Under the pieces are notes generated by a model, which was not told the DNA's origin, searched no databases, and saw only the letters and a list, made by a program, of their open reading frames with translations. Positions 57,974 through 64,000 of a DNA stretch of 64,000 nt are shown here, piece by piece (position 1 is the stretch's first letter; each line of letters begins with the position of its first letter). Position numbers and translations under genes: made by a program. Origin of the DNA: Zanthoxylum bungeanum (taxonomy: Eukaryota > Streptophyta > Magnoliopsida > Sapindales > Rutaceae); the NCBI GenBank assembly GCA_019454045.1, contig SKCR01023800.1, forward strand, positions 1 through 64,000. The letters are read 5' to 3'.

Positions 57974-58752
57974 ATGGCTGGAAAATTGAATGTTAGGGAC
58001 ATCGTCATGGGCGAAAATGTATTCAATGGTTTGAACTTTCCAGACTGGGATATGAACCTCAGGATAGTCATGGGGGCCGGGAAATTACTCTACACCATAG
58101 AGAGACCTCTTGGGCCTAAGCCCGGAAATGAGCAACTGCTTGAGCTTGAGCTTTGGAAGAATTATATCGATGACAACTCAACTGCTCAATCCGTCATACT
58201 CGCTGCGATGACCCCTCAATTTCGATGTCAAAACAAGGAATGGATCCCCATAGTATGATGTTGAAATTGAAGGACCTTCACCGATCTAACCTTAGGTCGC
58301 AAAAGTATGAGTTACAGAAGAAGCTCTTTCGCGCTCACATGTCAGAGGGTACATCTGTTGAGCACCATGTGTCACAGATGATTACTGACATCGAACAGCT
58401 AGGACAGCTAGGCATAGTCTTCGAGGCTGAGACTTCTATAGATTTGATCTTATAGTCTCTTCTTGACAGTTGAAGAGGGTTTATCATGAACTATAACATG
58501 TTGAACCAAGAAGATACTCTTGGAGAGTTGATGGCTATGCTTAAAGAAGTAGAGAAAGAGCTAATGAAGGGCAAAAAGCGCGAAGCGCACTTCACTTTAA
58601 CATCTCAGTCTTCGAGGGCTTGGCCCAAGGCGACTGGAGGTGTAAAGAAGAAAAAGAAGAAGAAGGGCAAGGCCAAATCGTCAAAGCCTTCTGGGAAGGC
58701 AAAGGACAAATTCCAAGATGTATGCCTGCAGTGTGTCAAACGGGGTCACTAG
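57974..58752 (+). pseudogene. Gag of copia E
   Basis: Starts MAGKLNVRDIVMGENVFNG at 57974. The core PDWDMNLRIVMGAGKLLY is in the first frame, which shifts near 58235 to 58225-58455 (DLHRSNLRSQKYELQKKLF). After two stops near 58453-58473, 58486-58752 gives DTLGELMAMLKEVEKEL, a lysine-rich run and the knuckle CLQCVKRGH. This is cut by TAG at 58750-58752, the same codon as in F. Confidence 0.9.
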
Positions 58753-58782
58753 AAGCGTGACTGCCGTGAGTATAAGGCGCAC

Positions 58783-61700
58783 ATGAAAGAAATCAAAGTG
58801 GGCAAGGCACCAGCTTCATGTATATTTGTTATAGAAATAAACATGTCTAATTTTAATTTTAAAAATTGGATTTTGATTCTGGTTGTGGTACTCATATATG
58901 TACTGATGTGCAGGATCTACAGATTAGCAGGAGATTGGCCTCAGGGTGGATTGATCTACGCGTTGGAAATGGGACACGAGTCATCATTTTGGCCGTTGGG
59001 ACTTATGTTTTGGAACTGCCCTCAGGGCATGTACTTAGACTTTCAGACTGTTATTTTGTACCTAGTTTGATTAGGAATATTATATCTGTATCTTTATTAG
59101 CCCATGTGGGTATACTTTTGTATTAGAAACACTGGGTGTAAAAATGATATGGAGATTTGCAGTGCTGATGTAAATAATGGTCTTTATATTTTGAATATAA
59201 ATCAATCTCAAACGTATAATGTAACAAACAAAAGGCTTAAACTAAGTAACAAAGATGAAACTTATATGTGGCATTGTCGTCTGGGACACATTAATAAGAC
59301 TCGCATATCCACACTTTCGAAGAGTGGGTACTTGGACGGATTTTATCCAAAAACATATTACGTCTGTGAATATTGTTTATTAGGCAGAATGCCTAAAACA
59401 CCTTTTAATGGAAAAGGTACACGTGCCACCGAACTGTTAGCCCTAGTTCATAGTGACGTTTGTGGGCCCATGTCTAGCCAGGCTAGAGGTGGATATGAAT
59501 ACTTCGTAACCTTTACATATGATGCATCCTGTTATGGTTATATGTATCTTATGAGATACAAGTAGGAAACCTTTTAGAAATTCAAAGAGTTTCGACAAGA
59601 AGTAGAAAAACATACCGGTAAAAGTATTAAGACATTACGGTCGGATCGTGGTGGCGAATACTTAAGCAATGCGTTTCTTAATTACTTGAAAGAATATGGT
59701 ATTCTTTCACAGTGGACTCCTTCCGGAACACCTCAATTAAACGGTGTGTCCGAACGGAGAAATCGAACTTTGTTGGACATGGTAAGGTCGATGATGAGTC
59801 GCACTGAGCTACCTATTTCCTTATGGGGATATGCATTGAACAGTGCAATACTTATTTTGAATAAGGTTCCGTCAAAGTCTGTTCAACAGATTTCATATGA
59901 AATATGGACAGGAAAGAAATCGATTTTCTCATTCCTAAAGATTTGGGGATGCTGGGCATACGTTAAACATTTGGAAGGTACCAAACTTGAACCCAAATCG
60001 GATAAATGCCTATTTATAGGTTATCCTAGAGAAACTAAAGGCTATTATTTCCACAACCCACAAGAGAACAAAGTATTTGTTGCTCTACATGCTATTTACC
60101 TCGAAAGGGAATTCCTGAATGTAGTGGTAAGTGAGAGGAAAGTAGAACTCAATTAAAATCAGAGTGATACTGTTCCTGGCACAGAATCCTTAACGGAATA
60201 TGAACAGTTTTTCAGGGACGAGACTGTACCATAATCTTTGAATACACAAGAACCGCGTAGGTTCGAGAGAGTAAAAAAATAACCTGAGAGGTATGGGATT
60301 CTGATCTCACCTCATGTGGATATTAATCTTATTGAGGAAGACAAACTGACTACGTATGAGGAAGCGTACTAGATATTGACTTCTCTTTATGGAAAAAGGC
60401 CATGAAGTCCGAAATGGATTCCATGTACACCAACCAAGTTTGGACACTGGTTGATGCACCAGAAGGCGTAAAGCTTATTGGTTGCAAATGGATCTTCATG
60501 AAGAAGACCGACATGGATGGCAACATACAAACGTACAAAGCTAGGCTTGTAGAGAAGGGGTATCGTCAACGACATGGTGTCGATTACGATAAAACTTTTT
60601 CACCTGTTGCCATGATTAAATCCATTCAGATAATGCTTACTATTACTGCATATTTCGATTACGAGATATGGTAGATGGACGTCAAAACTGTTTTCCTTAA
60701 CGGAAATCTTTTGGAGGATGTTTATATGCAACAGCCTAACGGTATTGTCATACCAAGACTTGCAAACAAGGTTTATAAGTTAAATCGATCTATTTATGGG
60801 TTAAAGCAAGCATCGAGTTCTTGGAACCAATATTTTGATGAGATCAAAAAAGAATATGATTTCATTCAAAACGAGGATGATCCTTGTGTATATAAGAAGA
60901 TTAGTGGGAGCGCACTGACATTCATTGTCCTTTACGTTGATGATTTATTGCTTATTGGCAATGACATTCCCATGCTACAATCGGTGAAAGCTTGGATTTC
61001 ATTAAAATTCTCCATGAAGAATCTGGGAGAAGCAGCCGTTATTATAGGAATAAAGATCTACCGAGATAGATCTAGAAAGCTGTTTGGACTCTCCCAGAGC
61101 ACATATGTTGACAAAGTGTTGAAGAGATTCAACATGGAACAGTCTAAGAGGGGACTGTTGCCAGTATCACATGGCGTCACTCTTTCTGAGGACATGTGTC
61201 CTAAAACTTAAGATAAAAGAGACAATATGAGTCAGATCCCGTTCAATTCGACAGTCGAATCGATCATGTATGCCATGATATGTACGCGACCTGATGTCTC
61301 GTATGCTTTGAGCATGTGTAGTCGCTATCAGGCTGATCTAGGTGAAGGTCACTGGATGGCGGTTAAGAATATCCTTAAGTATCTTAGACGAACTAAGGAT
61401 GCTTTCTTAATCTATGGAGATGGAGAACTTGAGGTAACTGGGTATACCGATGCAAGTTTCCAAACCGATAAAGACGACTGTAAGTCACAATCTGGGTACA
61501 TATTTTGTTTGAACAACGAAGTAGTAAGCTGGAAATCTTCTTTGCAAGAGACTGTTACCGATTTAACAACAGAAGTGAAGTATATTGCTGCAGCTGAAGC
61601 AGGAAAAGAGACAGTTTGGATCCGTAAATTCCTAATTGGATTAGGAGTAGTTCTGTTAGCAGCTGAGTCCGTTCCATTGTATTGTGACAATAACGGGGCT

Positions 61701-61870
61701 ATAGCGCAATCTAAGGAAGAACGGTCTCATCAACGATCCAAGCATGTTCTTCGATGTTTCCATCTGATTCGTGAGATCATACATCGTGGCGATGTGAAGA
61801 TCGAGAAGGTCGCATCAGAGGACAACATTATAGATCGGTTGACGATAGCTATCCCTCAGTAAAAGTTTGA
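58783..61870 (+). pseudogene. Pol of copia E (protease, integrase, RT, RNase H)
   Basis: Protease at 58866 onward (FDSGCGTHICTDVQDLQISR). Integrase zinc region and core at 59104-59565 and 59686-60156 (MWHCRLGHINKTR, CEYCLLGRM, GTPQLNGVSERRNRTLLDM). RT at 60402-61211 with LYVDDLLLIG intact. RNase H at 61227-61862 (VTGYTDASFQTDKDD, CDNNGAIAQ). Breaks include a frame change near 59110, TAG codons near 59563 and 59575, and a Q-to-stop TAG at 60672 just before MDVKT. Further breaks fall near 60155-60370 and at 61859. Length and order are those of a complete copia pol. Confidence 0.9.
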
Positions 61871-61933
61871 GCGACATGAACATAGTTCAGATGTTAGATG
61901 CTTGAGTGACTGGCTATAGGCCAAGTGGGAGAT

Positions 61934-62771
61934 TGTTGGACAATTATGACCCATAGCGTCACTATTTGTAAAAGACATTGTGATTTTTGTACAAATTAAA
62001 TATGTGACAATGGAAATTGCATTTTATCAATTTTGAAATTAGATTACTTAAATATATAAATGATAAAAATCCTTATGATTAGTTCCGGATTATAAGATAT
62101 GAGACAATAAAAATCCATAAAAGTTTAATCATTAAATATCCCTAGTCGTAGTATTTTTGAGACTGGACATCGATAATGCATAATAGACTAGTATCGCATT
62201 TGTGCGTGTTACGGAAGCGTAACAATATAGTTCTCATATATTTAAGTATTTGATACTTATGCAAGTGTGATAAAAGGTTGTGTTTAGCGATGGTACGGAA
62301 ACAGCTTCGCTCTGGATAGACCCTTTGGAATCCCATTGGTAGTATGACTATGTGTCCATGGGAATCCGAATCAGGGTAGGTGTATTTGATTTTAACCTGA
62401 GACTTGCTAGTACTTGCGACAATCAATACACTTTGATTTTGGTCGTCCGGGACTTTAACAGGTTCTGTGTACGCCTCTTCTGGGTTTATTGAGAATCATA
62501 GTGTATTGGGTGTGATGTCAAGACGGAAGTATCACTTCAGTTATATGGAGATGATGATCACACAAGGATACAGAACTGGTACTCTAATGTGTTGCAACCA
62601 TCGGGATAATATGACAAGGTCATGATTATCCAATTAAAGAGACTAGTTACTTGTGACCCGATAGATGCTTCGTACGGGGCAGACACTATTCCAGCCCCAT
62701 GCCTTGCATGTGACATCCGATATTGGATCGCAATACGCAATACTACGCACACTACGCCTGAAAAAGATTAC
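61934..62771 (+). repeat. 3' LTR of copia E, truncated
   Basis: Matches the first part of the 5' LTR (53788-54630) closely, then stops after AAAAAGATTA. The part with the hairpin ladder is missing. The right-hand sequence is unrelated, so either an insertion or a deletion breakpoint lies here. Confidence 0.85.
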
Positions 62772-64000
62772 TCAACACTTATTATATAAAGGAGCATGTG
62801 GTTGAGAAGGGTAGGTACCACTTGTTTCTTCGACAGAAAAGAGAACATTTGGGTCGACTGGGGCTGGTAGAGTTCCTGAATACTGGGAGATAACGAGTGA
62901 GTGTAGATCACATTGTTTCCTCGAATACTGACTTAATACATCTCTAATGTTCTCATGTTGCTTCGCAGGTTCCAACTACAACCGTAGCCTCGACGTGACA
63001 CCAGGGGTCGTAGCAAACACAAATTATATTCTAAGTCTTACTCCGAAAGAGAGGAATTGGAGGGTGGTGTTGACTGAGAAGAGGTTGAGACTGACACCAT
63101 TGTGGAAGGAAGTCCATTTTGGACCCGAAGGTATCCCCTTGCCCCTGACCAAAAATATTCTGACAGTCGTACTCATTATCTGGCGAATCGGGTCGTTCAA
63201 GAAGGGAGTTTGTTCTTGCGGATTCTAACCCCAGAGGAAATTTTATGCGCAGTTGAAAGGATGAGCCAGTTCACCCATCGGTTGACGAGATGCTGGAGTG
63301 TATGAAGAGGAAGAAAGCTAGAGAGATTGAGACTGGCCCTGTCCCCTGAGTCTCAGCCTTCGAGAAAAGAAACTCAGGCTATCATGGCTTCTGAAACGGC
63401 TTTCAAGGCGTCGAGTGGGTCTGGTCAACCTTCAAAGAAGAGGAAGCAACTGTCTGACATCGACGAAGACTTGGAAATCATTGTAATCAAAATCCCAAGA
63501 AGTACAACCGTCATGTCGGATCCCTCCAGTTTGTCACAGTTCACCGAGGGACTTCTCCTAGAAGAAGATGAAAGTCGGATGCTAACTTTGGGTCCGTTGG
63601 AGTCCGCGAAGAGGGCTGTAGTAAGAAACTACGAGGTAAGGATTCTACTCGTATTCAAATACTTTATAATGGAATTGTCCATTAACTTAGCTTATTGGAA
63701 TGTGCCAGACTCTGGAATACGCTATCTTTCAACAGAGATACGCCGAAGCAAGCTTGAGAAAAGCCAGGGATCTAGAGAAGTCGAACGCGGCCCTCAGAAA
63801 AGATTTGGCTGGAGCTAATACCGATTCCGAGGAGTCTAGGAGAAGGATGCTTGAAGCCGAAAGTGAAGCCACGGCTTCGAAAGCTAAGTTGGAAGCCACA
63901 ACCTCCGAGTTAGTGGTGGCGAAGGGTAGTATCATGGAGCTGGAAAATTAGAAAATTGAACTGCAAGACCGTCTGGAGGGAGTGGCGATGGAGGCCATAA
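62772..64000 (+). pseudogene. Spliced coiled-coil gene, probably TE-derived, broken (partial)
   Basis: Not recognised with certainty. A splice acceptor at about 62965-62968 opens a frame with NWRVVLTEKRLRLTPLWKEV. Frame changes near 63100, 63290 and 63345 are needed to follow it. Exon up to 63635 includes KKRKQLSDIDEDLEIIV and a serine-rich part. An intron 63636-63708 (GTAAGG...CCAG) joins RAVVRNYE to TLEYAIFQQRYAEASLRKAR. The second exon is a charged, heptad-like coiled coil (KSNAALRKDLAG, SEATASKAKLEATTSELVV), with a TAG stop at about 63949 and similar sequence after it. The layout recalls plant proteins annotated as putative gypsy-type transposon (Transposase_28), but I cannot confirm that. 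It continues beyond the window. Confidence 0.45.

Larger units (their letters stand above)
53788..62771 (+). mobile_element. Copia element E: Ty1/copia retrotransposon with broken 3' LTR
   Basis: 5' LTR 53788-55663, leader, gag, pol, purine tract (AAGTGGGAGAT) and 3' LTR from 61934, which stops matching at 62771. Same family as A and F. It is inserted in the pol of D. The primer site is TGGTATCATGAGC (55665), one base different in spacing from the perfect site of F. The target duplication cannot be checked because the right end is missing. Confidence 0.9.

Noticed and set aside
62765..62790. CACTA transposon end at the E breakpoint
   Set aside because: The bases CTCAACACTTATT resemble a CACTA end only loosely. 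No target duplication or partner inverted repeat is available.

Overview
The window is nuclear DNA of a flowering plant, most likely a eudicot. The evidence is spliced genes with GT-AG introns, low GC, and plant-type LTR retrotransposons, hAT elements and MITEs. The species cannot be told from the sequence. Roughly the first 10 kb is genic; almost everything after about 10.6 kb is transposable-element DNA.

Genic part (1-10.2 kb). The plus strand carries the last 14 exons of the catalytic subunit of DNA polymerase epsilon (POL2/POLE1), ending at 7552. Tail to tail with it, on the minus strand at 8524-10169, is a complete six-exon gene for a 175-residue protein whose four cysteines form a perfect twin CX9C (CHCH) pattern. 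A 541-bp Harbinger-type MITE with a TTA target duplication sits in one POL2 intron, and another intron holds a local tandem duplication.

DNA-transposon part (10.58-15.54 kb). Three hAT-type insertions lie side by side. Two are short and non-autonomous (10584-11260 and 11582-12214, each with TIRs and an 8-bp target duplication). The third (12665-15535) is a decayed coding element with BED-finger, core and dimerisation remnants of a hAT transposase on the minus strand.

Retrotransposon part (16.3-62.8 kb). Five LTR elements are nested or abutting. B is a Ty3/gypsy element on the minus strand, split into an integrase/RNase H half (25218-27305) and a gag/protease/RT half (42.8-45.8 kb). The split is caused by C, a non-autonomous Athila-like element (27306-42780, gag only). 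C's own 5' LTR is split by F, a Ty1/copia element on the minus strand (27468-37542). A, an old copia of the same family as F (plus strand, 16298-25217), cuts B's integrase C-terminus. D, an Athila-like element (from about 47741), is cut in its pol gene by E, a third copia of the same family (plus strand, from 53788). E's 3' LTR is broken at 62771, where a different, spliced, coiled-coil-encoding and probably TE-derived gene begins.

Most unusual signal. In the LTRs and 5' leaders of copia elements A, E and F there are long series of short inverted repeats. Every clear one has a centre of exactly five bases, usually TTGGA or TTAGA, with variants such as TTTGA and CTGGG. Eleven occur in 315 bp of one LTR. 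Arm sequences differ between hairpins, and at matching positions in the three copies both arms change together and keep pairing. This looks like a multi-hairpin RNA (or dyad DNA) module of the family. I do not recognise it as a described structure.

How the parts relate. Only the two cellular genes look functional. All retrotransposon reading frames carry stops or frameshifts, many of the G-to-A or C-to-T kind expected from decay of methylated DNA. Order of insertion from nesting: B, then C, then F; A after B; D before E.
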